Source: Fibrobacteraceae bacterium (GTDB taxonomy: Bacteria; Fibrobacterota; Fibrobacteria; Fibrobacterales; Fibrobacteraceae). From it: 13,230 bases of DNA. Below the pieces are notes generated by a model. That model had not been told where the DNA came from, searched no databases, and saw nothing but the letters and a program-made list of their open reading frames with translations. Shown here in pieces: positions 5,885 to 13,203 of this stretch. The stretch is taken from positions 39,574 to 52,803 of the forward strand of contig JABUUT010000013.1 of NCBI GenBank assembly GCA_021443045.1, read 5' to 3'. The position numbers and the translations under genes are program-made. How positions within the stretch are numbered: the first letter of the stretch is position 1; each line of letters opens with the position of its first letter.

Positions 5885-7204
5885 TTAGCTTACAAAGGCT
5901 TTATAGATAGCCTTAATCGCCTTTTCTGTATCCCCTTCGTCTACACCGGTAATGATATTGATTTGGGAAGAACCCTGGTCAATAATGCGAACATTTACGT
6001 TATCTTCAGCAAGAGCGGTAAAGAGCTTTGCAGCCACACCAATCTTGTTGGTCATGCCATGACCCACGGTAGCAATAAGGGAAATGCCCGGGAAAATTTT
6101 AATGCGGTCTGGGCGCATCTGTTGGGTGATATCTTCCAAAACAATGTCTTGAACAGCATCCAGGGCCTTGGAATCTACCACAATGCTCATGGAGTCAATG
6201 GCACTGGGGCAAAGTTCGTAGGAGAGGCCTTCGCTTTCCAGCACAGCCAACACACGGCGACCAAAGCCCACTTCCTTGTTCATCATAGACTTTTCAATGT
6301 AAATCATGGAAAAGCCCTTGCGGCCAGCCACGCCGGTAATAGCGTGCTTGGTATTTTCAGGAGTGGGTCCAATGATGGTACCTGGGTCTTGAGGGCGGTT
6401 GGTATTGCGAATGTTGATAGGAATTTTTTTGGCGCGGCATGGAGCGATGGATTCATCGTGAAGAACGCTGGCACCAGAGTAAGCCAATTCACGAATTTCG
6501 CGATAGCTTACATATTCAATAGGAAGCGGATTTTCAACGATGCGTGGGTCTGCCATGAGCATGCCCGAAACATCAGTCCAGTTTTCGTACTTTTCGGCAT
6601 TAATGGCATTTGCCAGAATGGCACCCGTAATGTCGGAGCCGCCACGGGAGAAAGTCTTGACCTCGCCACGGAGGTTGCTGCCATAAAATCCTGGAAGCAC
6701 ATAAAGCTTATTTTCGTTGTTCAAAGCCTTGGCAATATCTTCGTAAGACTTTTGGGAAATGCGATACTTGTCGTCAAAGGAGATAATTGGGAAGGCATCC
6801 ACAAACTCTGCACCCAAATATTCGGCCATGAGGCGGGCACTTAGGTATTCGCCGCGAGAAACCAAAAAGTCGGTAGAAACAGATTCGGGATGATTTTTCA
6901 GTTTGTCTTCCAGAGCCTTTAAATCATCACCTATTTTGGAAGCGAGGCCCAAATCTTTACTAATTTCAATATAGCGATTGCAAATCAGATTCCATGGGGT
7001 TGAAAAATCCAAACCCTTAGAAGCCAAGTCGTAGGTGCTGTAGAGCAAGTCCGTAAGTTTTGTTTCCTTAGGGTTGCGCTTGCCAGGAGCAGAAACTACA
7101 ACAATCTTGCGTTGTGCATCCCCTTCTACAATAGCCTTGATTTTTTGGAACTGACCGGCGTCAGCAACGGAGCTGCCGCCAAACTTGCATACGATTCTTT
7201 TCAT
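5885..7204 (-). CDS. lysC: Aspartate kinase with tandem ACT domains
   Basis: The enzyme phosphorylates L-aspartate to 4-aspartyl phosphate, the entry step to lysine, threonine, methionine and diaminopimelate. Its 439 residues match monofunctional aspartokinases of the E. coli LysC size class (449). The amino-acid-kinase domain (about 1-280) shows KFGGSS (7-12), SRGEYLSARL (116-125), FSRGGSDITGA (185-195) and NWTDVSGMLMADPRIV (208-223). Two ACT domains follow (about 300-365 and 375-437, the latter with SSQINIITG), which normally bind the end-product inhibitor; whether that is lysine or threonine cannot be decided here. No homoserine dehydrogenase domain is fused. The ATG at 7204 has AAGGA about 8 nt upstream. 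The leader contains three copies of a GTCAAGGNC motif. The gene stands alone and is divergent from the sigma54 activator. Confidence 0.95.
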   Translation of the reverse strand: MKRIVCKFGGSSVADAGQFQKIKAIVEGDAQRKIVVVSAPGKRNPKETKLTDLLYSTYDLASKGLDFSTPWNLICNRYIEISKDLGLASKIGDDLKALEDKLKNHPESVSTDFLVSRGEYLSARLMAEYLGAEFVDAFPIISFDDKYRISQKSYEDIAKALNNENKLYVLPGFYGSNLRGEVKTFSRGGSDITGAILANAINAEKYENWTDVSGMLMADPRIVENPLPIEYVSYREIRELAYSGASVLHDESIAPCRAKKIPINIRNTNRPQDPGTIIGPTPENTKHAITGVAGRKGFSMIYIEKSMMNKEVGFGRRVLAVLESEGLSYELCPSAIDSMSIVVDSKALDAVQDIVLEDITQQMRPDRIKIFPGISLIATVGHGMTNKIGVAAKLFTALAEDNVNVRIIDQGSSQINIITGVDEGDTEKAIKAIYKAFVS

Positions 7205-7210
7205 AAAAAA

Positions 7211-7254
7211 GTCCTTGACCTTGACTCGGTCCGGCTTTTGCCAGGCCTTGACTC
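7211..7254 (-). repeat. Three GTCAAGGNC repeats in the aspartokinase leader
   Basis: On the minus strand GTCAAGGCC (7252-7244), GTCAAGGTC (7225-7217) and GTCAAGGAC (7219-7211) occur within 42 bp. The last two overlap by 3 bp, and the last carries the AAGGA ribosome site. Two of the copies extend to GAGTCAAGG. Between the first and second lies a small GGC-AAAA-GCC hairpin. No known lysine riboswitch is recognisable, and the leader is too short for one. Confidence 0.5.
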
Positions 7255-7343
7255 AGCCCAGCTATGTTCATGTTGTAGCTTGTCCGATTGACTCTCATTC
7301 AAGCCGTTTTTGCCAACTGCTTTCTTAACATTTCCCTAGAGAA

Positions 7344-7372
7344 TTGTAAAAAAATCAGAGCGTATGTAAAAA
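7344..7372 (+). promoter_or_regulatory. Candidate promoter for the sigma54 activator gene
   Basis: TTGTAA (7344-7349) is followed after 17 bp by TAAAAA (7367-7372), preceded by TG as in an extended -10. Transcription would begin near 7379, about 50 nt before the chosen ATG at 7429 and after the alternative TTG start at 7288, which supports the shorter protein. Confidence 0.35.
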
Positions 7373-7428
7373 TAGCAATTCCTATGGAAACGAAAAGGGT
7401 AAAAATCAGTCTATATATCGGAGGGATT

Positions 7429-8352
7429 ATGAAATCGACCGAAAAATTGCTGGAAATTGCTTCAAAATCAACCATTCCTGTACTTATTCAAGGGGAATCC
7501 GGGGTTGGAAAAGAGGTGGCCGCCCGTTTTTTACACCAAAATGGAAATCGAAGCCAAGGCCCCTTTGTAGCACTAAATTGTGGAGCTCTTGCCAAAAATT
7601 TGCTGGAAAGTATTTTGGAAGGAGCACAAAAGGGGTCTTACACGGGAGCTACCGATGAGAAAATAGGCGTGGTACGAGCATCAAACGGCGGCACCCTGTT
7701 TTTAGACGAAATTGGAGAACTGCCACTAGAGTGCCAAAGCCGATTGCTCCGCATTTTACAGGAACGGGCAGTACTTCCCCTTGGTGCCACCTCAAGTATT
7801 CCTGTAAACTTTCGTTTGGTATGTGCCACCAACCGGAACTTAAAAGAAGAAGTTTCCCAAGGTCGATTTCGTGAAGACTTGTTCTTTAGACTCAACGTTT
7901 TCCCAATCACTATACCCCCCTTGCGTTACCGCAAGGATTTTAATCAAATTGCAGAGCGGCTATGGGAGGAGCATCGAGAGCAAACCCTAGAATATTCGGA
8001 ATGTACCTTGCAAGATCCCCTTACCGGAAATGAACTGGAAATGCTAAAAAAATACCACTGGCCCGGAAACATTCGTCAGCTAAAGAATGTGCTTCACCGT
8101 TATGCCCTACTTAAAGACTACGACACATCTCTTGGCGAAATATTAAATGAAGAATTTGCAACTCAGCCTGGCAGCAATATTTACAATCTAAAAAATTCAA
8201 TGCCAGAATGGAATGTTATTCTAAATACTCTAAACGAATGCCATCAAAATAAATACAAAGCGGCCAAAATTTTAGGCATTAGCCGCGGAGGGCTGTATTA
8301 CCAGCTAAAAAAACACCAGGAAGAATGGAAGGAAAAAGGAATGGCTGGCTAG
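7429..8352 (+). CDS. Sigma54-dependent transcription activator without a receiver domain (PspF-like layout)
   Basis: This 307-residue bacterial enhancer-binding protein uses ATP to remodel sigma54-RNA polymerase. It consists of an AAA+ domain and a DNA-binding tail only. Motifs are Walker A GESGVGKE (22-29), GSYTGA (69-74, standing for GAFTGA, the sigma54-contact loop), Walker B TLFLDE (89-94), the arginine-finger region FREDLFFRLNVF (147-158) and the sensor-II WPGNIRQLKN (211-220). A Fis-type helix-turn-helix follows (about 262-297, NKYKAAKILGISRGGLYYQL). The start at 7429 is chosen because GGAGGG stands directly before it and the AAA+ fold begins there. The frame is open upstream to a TTG at 7288, but the 47 extra residues show no domain. 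With no receiver or GAF domain, control probably comes from a partner protein. No clear -24/-12 sigma54 promoter was found nearby, so the targets are unknown. Confidence 0.9.
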   Translation: MKSTEKLLEIASKSTIPVLIQGESGVGKEVAARFLHQNGNRSQGPFVALNCGALAKNLLESILEGAQKGSYTGATDEKIGVVRASNGGTLFLDEIGELPLECQSRLLRILQERAVLPLGATSSIPVNFRLVCATNRNLKEEVSQGRFREDLFFRLNVFPITIPPLRYRKDFNQIAERLWEEHREQTLEYSECTLQDPLTGNELEMLKKYHWPGNIRQLKNVLHRYALLKDYDTSLGEILNEEFATQPGSNIYNLKNSMPEWNVILNTLNECHQNKYKAAKILGISRGGLYYQLKKHQEEWKEKGMAG

Positions 8353-8368
8353 CCAGTTTTAAAATTTT
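8345..8368. terminator. Possible weak bidirectional terminator at convergent gene ends
   Basis: The 12-bp palindrome CTGGCTAGCCAG (8345-8356) spans the stop codon of the sigma54 activator and is followed by TTTTAAAATTTT. The stem is only 4 bp if a CTAG loop forms. The opposing gene stops at 8359, leaving 6 bp between the two stop codons, so each transcript must end inside or beyond its neighbour's 3' end. Confidence 0.3.
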
Positions 8369-9288
8369 AGCCCCAAAGAAAGGTAATGGTTTCCACCTTC
8401 AAAGGCAGGGCGCGGGCTATATCCGTAATCAAAAACAATACTGCCAAAGCTAACGCCAAGACCTGCGCTCAACCCATCTTCTGTGCTAGGGCGAAGGGCG
8501 TATCCTGCCCGCAGCATTAAAATTTCGGCATAAATAATTTCGCCTCCAAAGAGCCACTGAACGTCTGTATCGGCCCTGCGGTACGTGTCGGCAGAAAGGT
8601 GTAAATTCCATCGGCTGGCAAAAGGGATTTTTCCCGTAATGCCGGCTTGCAAAGCCATGGGAGCCGATTCCTCGGCATCGTCATATTCCGAGTTGGTAAT
8701 GTAACCTGCATTTGTCAAAGTGGTTGCAAAAGAAAAATACCGCCCCAAATTGTAGCTGGCACCTAAATCACCTAAAAATCCATAATTAGATTCGTCATCA
8801 ATAGTTTGGGTTGCAAAACGGAACGAAACCGCCCAGTTAAACACCTTTTGGTGGCTGCCTAGGCCTAATTGAAGCCCCCAGGAGTATGCCCCAAATTCAC
8901 CATTCTGCAAACCATTTTCATCACGACCTTCAAGGTCATCGTAGCCCAGGTAATCCACCGTGGCAGAAAATGTTAATTTATCCAAAACAGGCAAACCAAA
9001 ATAGGCCGAAACAAAATCCGCGCCAGAGGCATCGTCAAACACAACCTGGTTAAACCCAAACTCCGCCGTTTGCACCGCACTCATGGCCAAGGGGTTGCGT
9101 GACACTTCAGAAACACGGCTTGCATCGGCAACACCAGCGCCCGACATGGAAGCACTGCGGGGGGACACCTTCATAGAAAGGTAGTTCATGGTAGTTGTAC
9201 CGTCTACGTTCCAGTAGCGGCCACCAGCAAAGGCAGAAGAAGCCAATACCATGGCACAAGCCCCACATACAATTACATTCTTTTTCAT
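8359..9288 (-). CDS. Outer-membrane beta-barrel protein, PorV/PorQ-like
   Basis: The 309-residue precursor has a signal peptide (basic MKKN, hydrophobic 5-18, cleavage likely after AFA at 21). The mature protein begins with the family pattern FLSMKVSPRSASMSGAG-type segment (38-52) followed by a conserved RNPLAM (64-69), like the GARxxGMGGA...NPA pattern of PorV/PorQ and UPF0164 proteins. Alternating hydrophobic/polar strands with Gly-aromatic pairs run to the C-terminus. The protein ends in HYLSLGLKF, with a terminal Phe that acts as a BAM-recognition signal. Such proteins sit in the outer membrane; some members help release type IX secretion substrates, others have unknown roles. No secretion partner is seen here. 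It starts 34 bp after the phosphohexomutase gene on the same strand and may share its transcript. The ribosome site (TAGGTAG) is modest. Confidence 0.82.
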   Translation of the reverse strand: MKKNVIVCGACAMVLASSAFAGGRYWNVDGTTTMNYLSMKVSPRSASMSGAGVADASRVSEVSRNPLAMSAVQTAEFGFNQVVFDDASGADFVSAYFGLPVLDKLTFSATVDYLGYDDLEGRDENGLQNGEFGAYSWGLQLGLGSHQKVFNWAVSFRFATQTIDDESNYGFLGDLGASYNLGRYFSFATTLTNAGYITNSEYDDAEESAPMALQAGITGKIPFASRWNLHLSADTYRRADTDVQWLFGGEIIYAEILMLRAGYALRPSTEDGLSAGLGVSFGSIVFDYGYSPRPAFEGGNHYLSLGLKF

Positions 9289-9322
9289 AAACTACCTACA
9301 AGGAATATACAATTTCAACTTT

Positions 9323-10783
9323 CTATGGGCGCCACGATTCCATAACTTCTAAACAATTTTTTAAAAGTTCCGCGGCCCGATCCTTAGAATCGGCCTCCAC
9401 ATAGCAGCGAAGTTCCGGAGCATTTCCGCTGGGCCGCAAATGAACAATGTCACCAGAGTCAAATTCCATGCGGTATCCATCAACCTCGTTTAAAGAAGAA
9501 ACCTTTCCTCCTACAATTTTACCAAACAGAGAGTCGCCCAACTTCTTTTCGCGGATTTCCTCAATTTTAGCCTTAGAAACTGCCGTAGGGAATTCCTTAA
9601 GCCGGTCACTCAGAGTAAAACGTCGAGGCAAGCGCTTTAGCAAATCCACCACGCACTTTCGTTCACGGCGGGCTTGTGCCAAAACAGCAAGCATGGGGAG
9701 CAATGCATCGCGAGTGGGCAGGGCTTTTAAAGTGCGACCATCCATTTCAATGTCGGTCTCAAGCAAAAAGCCGCCGTTGGCCTCGTACCCAGCAACAGAA
9801 ACGCCTTCACCAACCAAGCTTTCCATGCCAGCAATCACATAGGGGCTGCCAATGCGGGTGCGACAAATTTTTTCAAAGCTTTCGCTTTTTTCTAATGAAG
9901 TATTACAGCTTACTGGAGTGGCAACACGCTTAATTCCCAGTGCCTGTGCAGCCAAAATGCCAAGAACATCTCCCCTAAGCCACATACCCACATCGTCAGC
10001 CAAAAGGGGGCGGTCACTGTCGCCATCGGTACTCAGCACCGCATCCACAAAATCTTTGTGGGTAAAATCCCTCGCCAACTTTTCGTCTTCGGGGCGAATG
10101 GCTTCGGTGTCTACAGGAATAAAAGTTTCAGACCGGCCAAAAGGTTTTACACAGGCACCCAGCGCTTCTAAAACCCGAACCACAATATCGCGGCCTACGG
10201 CAGAATGTTGGTACACACCCAAAGTGAGTCCGCTCAAGCCATCTTTGCCAAAAAAATCAACGTAACGCCTTACATAGTTTTCTTCAGCTTCCTGTTCAAC
10301 AGCCGGGAGTTCTGGGGCATTTTTCAGCATGCCTTGGTCATCAAAAATGTTTTCGTCAAAGTCTACCGCCTGGCTTACAATACCCTGTTCGTCTACTTTA
10401 GAAATTTCACCCTTAGGATGGTTAAACTTAATGCCGTTGCGGTCGGCTGGAATGTGGCTGCCGGTAACCATAATGGTAGGTAGGCTTTTGTTAAGGCCAT
10501 ACAAGGCAATGGCGGGGCTAGGAATGCGACCGCAATAAATCACCTTCCAGCCAGCATCATAGGAAGCTGCTGTTAAAGCCTTTAAAATGCGTCCTGTGCT
10601 GGGGCGAAGGTCGCCGGCAATAGCAATGGTACGTTCACAATGGTAACTAATTTCACAATATTTAATAAAAGCCCTAGTGTACACATAGCAAACCCGGTCT
10701 GTCATGGCACTAACCAGGCCACGAGCACCACTAGTACCAAAGGCTACGCCAGACTGTTTCATAACTTGTTCCATGGGAACCAT
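9323..10783 (-). CDS. Alpha-D-phosphohexomutase (phosphomannomutase/phosphoglucomutase family)
   Basis: The enzyme interconverts sugar 1- and 6-phosphates through a phosphoserine intermediate, feeding nucleotide-sugar and surface-polysaccharide synthesis. Its 486 residues contain the four family landmarks: the active-site serine loop TGSHIPADRNG (107-117, S109), the Mg-binding loop DGDSDR (253-258), the sugar-binding loop GYEANGG (332-338) and the phosphate-binding loop RPSGNAPELR (450-459). The GYEANGG loop with LPTRDA (355-360) differs from the GEMSGH type of common PMM/PGM enzymes. I favour phosphomannomutase from that loop style, but substrate choice cannot be settled by eye, so no symbol is given. 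The ATG at 10783 has GAGG 5 nt upstream. It shares a 76-bp divergent gap with the repeat-protein gene. Confidence 0.9.
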   Translation of the reverse strand: MVPMEQVMKQSGVAFGTSGARGLVSAMTDRVCYVYTRAFIKYCEISYHCERTIAIAGDLRPSTGRILKALTAASYDAGWKVIYCGRIPSPAIALYGLNKSLPTIMVTGSHIPADRNGIKFNHPKGEISKVDEQGIVSQAVDFDENIFDDQGMLKNAPELPAVEQEAEENYVRRYVDFFGKDGLSGLTLGVYQHSAVGRDIVVRVLEALGACVKPFGRSETFIPVDTEAIRPEDEKLARDFTHKDFVDAVLSTDGDSDRPLLADDVGMWLRGDVLGILAAQALGIKRVATPVSCNTSLEKSESFEKICRTRIGSPYVIAGMESLVGEGVSVAGYEANGGFLLETDIEMDGRTLKALPTRDALLPMLAVLAQARRERKCVVDLLKRLPRRFTLSDRLKEFPTAVSKAKIEEIREKKLGDSLFGKIVGGKVSSLNEVDGYRMEFDSGDIVHLRPSGNAPELRCYVEADSKDRAAELLKNCLEVMESWRP

Positions 10784-10859
10784 AAAAACCTCACTGTTGA
10801 CTTACAAAATATAAAAAATTCATTATATTGTATACGAATTTAAAGAAGGGAATTCCTAT
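10784..10859. promoter_or_regulatory. Divergent promoter region, phosphohexomutase and repeat-protein genes
   Basis: A perfect TATAAT lies on the minus strand (10827-10822), placing transcription start about 32 nt before the mutase ATG; its -35 is poor. On the plus strand TATATT (10824-10829) overlaps it, and TTGACT lies at 10797-10802 with an over-long 21-bp spacer. GAAGGG (10845-10850) is the plus-strand ribosome site. The overlap of the two -10 boxes would make the promoters compete. Confidence 0.4.
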
Positions 10860-11819
10860 ATGATTGAAAACGGCGTAGAAAAACTTTACTACACCTCTGG
10901 TTCACTAAAATTTGAAGTGGCTTACCAAAACAGCAAGAGAAACGGTGTTTCCAAGGGCTATTACAGTTCTGGCAAACTTAAGTGCGAAACCCCCTTTGAA
11001 GATGACAAAGAAAATGGCATTGCAAAATGGTACTATGAATCAGGTGCGGTAATGAGCGAAATTCCCTACACCGATGGTAAAGAAAACGGAACCCGTGTAG
11101 AGTATTTTGAAAACGGTGTGGTTAAAAGCGAAAGCCCTCATGTTAACGGAAAAATTGAGGGGGTGCAAAAAACATACAACCAGAATTCAGAACAAATTAA
11201 AGAATGCATTTACAGTGGAGGCATTCTCAAGGCCGAATGTGCTATTGCAGGTGGTGTAAAAGATGGAATAGAAAAGTGGTACGACAACTACGGAACCATT
11301 ACCCAGGAAACGTTGTACCAAAAAGGCAAAGCCACTAAGGAGATTCTCCACGAAAAGGGCAAAGTGGTAGAAGTTCTTTTGGAATACCACGAAAATGGAA
11401 AAATAAAGTCTCGCACGCCTTATGAAAATGGCATAAAAAATGGCACCCAAAAACGATACAACGAAAATGGCGACTTTGATTCAGAAGTTTCGTATATCAA
11501 CGGTCAAGAAACTATTTGGAATGGAAAGGTAAAAGACTTTTACCCCAATGGAAACCTCAAAAGTGAAACCCTCTTTGAAGAAGGCAAATGCGTTGGGCTT
11601 TTAAACGAATTCTATGAAAGTGGAAAAATTAAGTTCCGGGCCCAATATGTTGGGGGCCTCACCTGGGGCAAAACCAAGGAATTTTACGAAAGCGGAAAAT
11701 TAAAACGCGAAGTGCCCTACAAAAACGGAGAAAAAAACGGTGTGGCTGTGGAATACGCCGAAGATGGTTCCGTAATTAAGAAGACCACCTACTGGAACAA
11801 CAAGGAAGTAAACCGATAG
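10860..11819 (+). CDS. MORN-variant (YwqK-type) repeat protein
   Basis: The 319-residue protein is built almost wholly from repeats of the MORN_2 type, each near NG-x4-YY-x-SGKLK-x-E-x-PY-x-NGKE. The Gly opening each unit falls at 5, 29, 53, 77 and 101, and again at 222, 246, 270 and 294, an exact 24-residue period. The centre (about 102-221) is irregular, with one 35-residue step. Predicted fold is a chain of beta hairpins. There is no signal peptide, membrane span or enzymatic motif. Databases often label such proteins 'antitoxin component YwqK', but no toxin gene adjoins, so that role is not supported. The protein is rich in Lys and Glu. The start at 10860 follows AAGGGAA. It converges with the methylase-like gene across a 43-bp repeat-filled gap. 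Confidence 0.85.
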   Translation: MIENGVEKLYYTSGSLKFEVAYQNSKRNGVSKGYYSSGKLKCETPFEDDKENGIAKWYYESGAVMSEIPYTDGKENGTRVEYFENGVVKSESPHVNGKIEGVQKTYNQNSEQIKECIYSGGILKAECAIAGGVKDGIEKWYDNYGTITQETLYQKGKATKEILHEKGKVVEVLLEYHENGKIKSRTPYENGIKNGTQKRYNENGDFDSEVSYINGQETIWNGKVKDFYPNGNLKSETLFEEGKCVGLLNEFYESGKIKFRAQYVGGLTWGKTKEFYESGKLKREVPYKNGEKNGVAVEYAEDGSVIKKTTYWNNKEVNR

Positions 11820-11822
11820 AGG

Positions 11823-11862
11823 CCCTTAAAGACATTCCCTTAAGGACATTCCCTTAAGGGAA
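11823..11862. repeat. Three 14-bp tandem units ending in a perfect palindrome
   Basis: CCCTTAAAGACATT (11823-11836) and CCCTTAAGGACATT (11837-11850) are followed by CCCTTAAGGGAA (11851-11862). The last unit with the preceding TT forms the perfect palindrome TTCCCTTAAGGGAA (11849-11862). TTCCCTTAA (11835-11843) can also pair with TTAAGGGAA (11854-11862) as a 9-bp hairpin. The array fills the 43 bp between two convergent genes. No T tract follows on either strand, so it is not a standard intrinsic terminator. Confidence 0.75.
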
Positions 11863-13203
11863 CTAAAACTGTTCCAGTTCGCTAAGCGTTTTTTTCCAAA
11901 GGGTTTCAGCGGAGTCTATAGCCTCTTGGTATTGGCGTAGCCCTCTCTCGTATTGTTGTGCTTTTATTTTTTGCTGTTCAATACGAGGCAGAGGAATAAT
12001 CATGTTTTCCAGGTCGCTTGCATTAAGATTCATAATGTCAATTCCCTGCTGTACCGCGTTTATTAACCGGCGGCCAAAGGAACTGTCTAGGAAAATTTTT
12101 AAATAGACACTATTCAGTTTTTCTGGCTTGGGGCGAATGGCCATAACATTTGCCGATGGAATACAAGGAATGGAAAAAACATTGCTGTAAAATACGGAAG
12201 TGCGCAGAGTGGTGCCTCGGGCAGGGAGCAGCATATCGCCATCATGAAGAATATACCTAGAAACCATGCGTTCCGTTTCATCAATATAATCCATATTAAC
12301 ATCGTTAAGTTTATACTCACCGATGTTGGAAATGTTGATAACGCCTATCAGGGATTTGGTTGCAGACATGTGGGAAGTGGTCTTTCCTACCACATTTTTA
12401 CCCCTAAAAATTTCGGCAACATCCCCTAGCCGAACCTTTGGGATGGGAGAATTGTAAAAGTTTTTCCACTCGTCACTATGGCCGCAAAAAATGCGTTCCA
12501 CGTTCCAGGAGTCCAATTCCTTCAACTCCTTTAAAGATATTTGAGTCTGGTTATCCAAAACAAGGGACTGGTTTTGGAAGGTGTATTTTTTTATAGATAC
12601 CGGCGTGTTGTCGGGCTCGGCATTTTTAATTTTAATCATAAAAGTCTTAATGCCCGTATGTAAAAATACATTTTTAGGCAACTCTATGATTTCTTCCAAT
12701 TTATAGTGGTTCTGGATGTGCTTTCGCAAATTTCCGATGCTTCCTTGGCTAAAGGTGATTCGGCCAGGAACCACGATGCATAATGTTCCGTTTTTATTAA
12801 GATGGTAAAGTAAATTTTCTAAAGCCACCATTTCGGGCTCGCGGCATATAAAATAACTGTCGCTGCATAAGGTTCGGAAACCAAAATCTGGAGAAGAAAG
12901 AATAAAATCAAAATTCTCTAGGGACGATTCCCTTAAAAAATTTCGGGAATACAAGTCGCTATTTACAAAGTTTTCCGGATTTTGGTTGCAGAATACTTCC
13001 TTCACCCTTTTTACCCCCTCTTCATCTTGAGCTGTGGCGTAAAAATTGCTCTTTGGATGGTCTGCGACAAGGCTGGAAAGCCCAAGCACAAACTTGTCGG
13101 CCTCGGCTACAAGCACATTTTTTGCCTTAGCCGTATAATTCTCCATAAAAAGCGGAAAAAGTGCGGCTGGAATCATTTTTTCTGATTCTAAATCAAATTT
13201 CAT
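11863..13203 (-). CDS. Degenerate N6-adenine methylase domain fused to one HsdS-type target-recognition domain
   Basis: The protein has 446 residues. Residues about 8-195 follow the HsdM/N-6_Mtase fold: FDFILSSPDFG (98-108) stands where ANPPFG normally lies, and LLYHLNKNGTLCIVVPGRITFS...LRKHIQNHYKLEEIIELPKNVFLHTGIKTFMIKIKN (131-194) matches the family's C-terminal half closely. Motif I (DPACGSGG) is lost, reading VAEADKFVLG (32-41), and NPPF has become SPDF (104-107). Residues about 255-445 are one HsdS unit: VRLGDVAEIFRGK (257-269), GDMLLPARG (322-330), and a C-terminal helix after IIPLPRIEQQKI (402-413). Type I HsdS has two such units. No nuclease or helicase domain is present, and the helical N-domain of HsdM is missing. 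The ATG at 13203 lacks a ribosome site; the next Met (M10) is no better. It is probably a sequence-specific DNA binder. Upstream partners, if any, lie beyond the window. Confidence 0.82.
   Translation of the reverse strand: MKFDLESEKMIPAALFPLFMENYTAKAKNVLVAEADKFVLGLSSLVADHPKSNFYATAQDEEGVKRVKEVFCNQNPENFVNSDLYSRNFLRESSLENFDFILSSPDFGFRTLCSDSYFICREPEMVALENLLYHLNKNGTLCIVVPGRITFSQGSIGNLRKHIQNHYKLEEIIELPKNVFLHTGIKTFMIKIKNAEPDNTPVSIKKYTFQNQSLVLDNQTQISLKELKELDSWNVERIFCGHSDEWKNFYNSPIPKVRLGDVAEIFRGKNVVGKTTSHMSATKSLIGVINISNIGEYKLNDVNMDYIDETERMVSRYILHDGDMLLPARGTTLRTSVFYSNVFSIPCIPSANVMAIRPKPEKLNSVYLKIFLDSSFGRRLINAVQQGIDIMNLNASDLENMIIPLPRIEQQKIKAQQYERGLRQYQEAIDSAETLWKKTLSELEQF

Noticed and set aside
5963..6844. 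A 293-codon open frame on the plus strand, antisense to the aspartokinase gene
   Set aside because: It lies wholly inside a well-conserved aspartokinase and shows no domain, ribosome site or family resemblance; it is a by-product of codon use on the other strand.
7288..7428. Upstream TTG start adding 47 residues to the sigma54 activator
   Set aside because: The GGAGGG site directly before 7429 and a candidate promoter at 7344-7372 favour the shorter form, and the extension has no domain character.
7205..7428. Lysine riboswitch upstream of the aspartokinase gene
   Set aside because: The leader is too short and shows none of the conserved multi-helix architecture; only short direct repeats and a small hairpin are visible.
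10860..13203. Toxin-antitoxin or restriction-modification pair formed by the repeat protein and the methylase-like gene
   Set aside because: The two genes converge rather than share an operon, no toxin or nuclease domain is seen, and the methylase lacks catalytic motifs.
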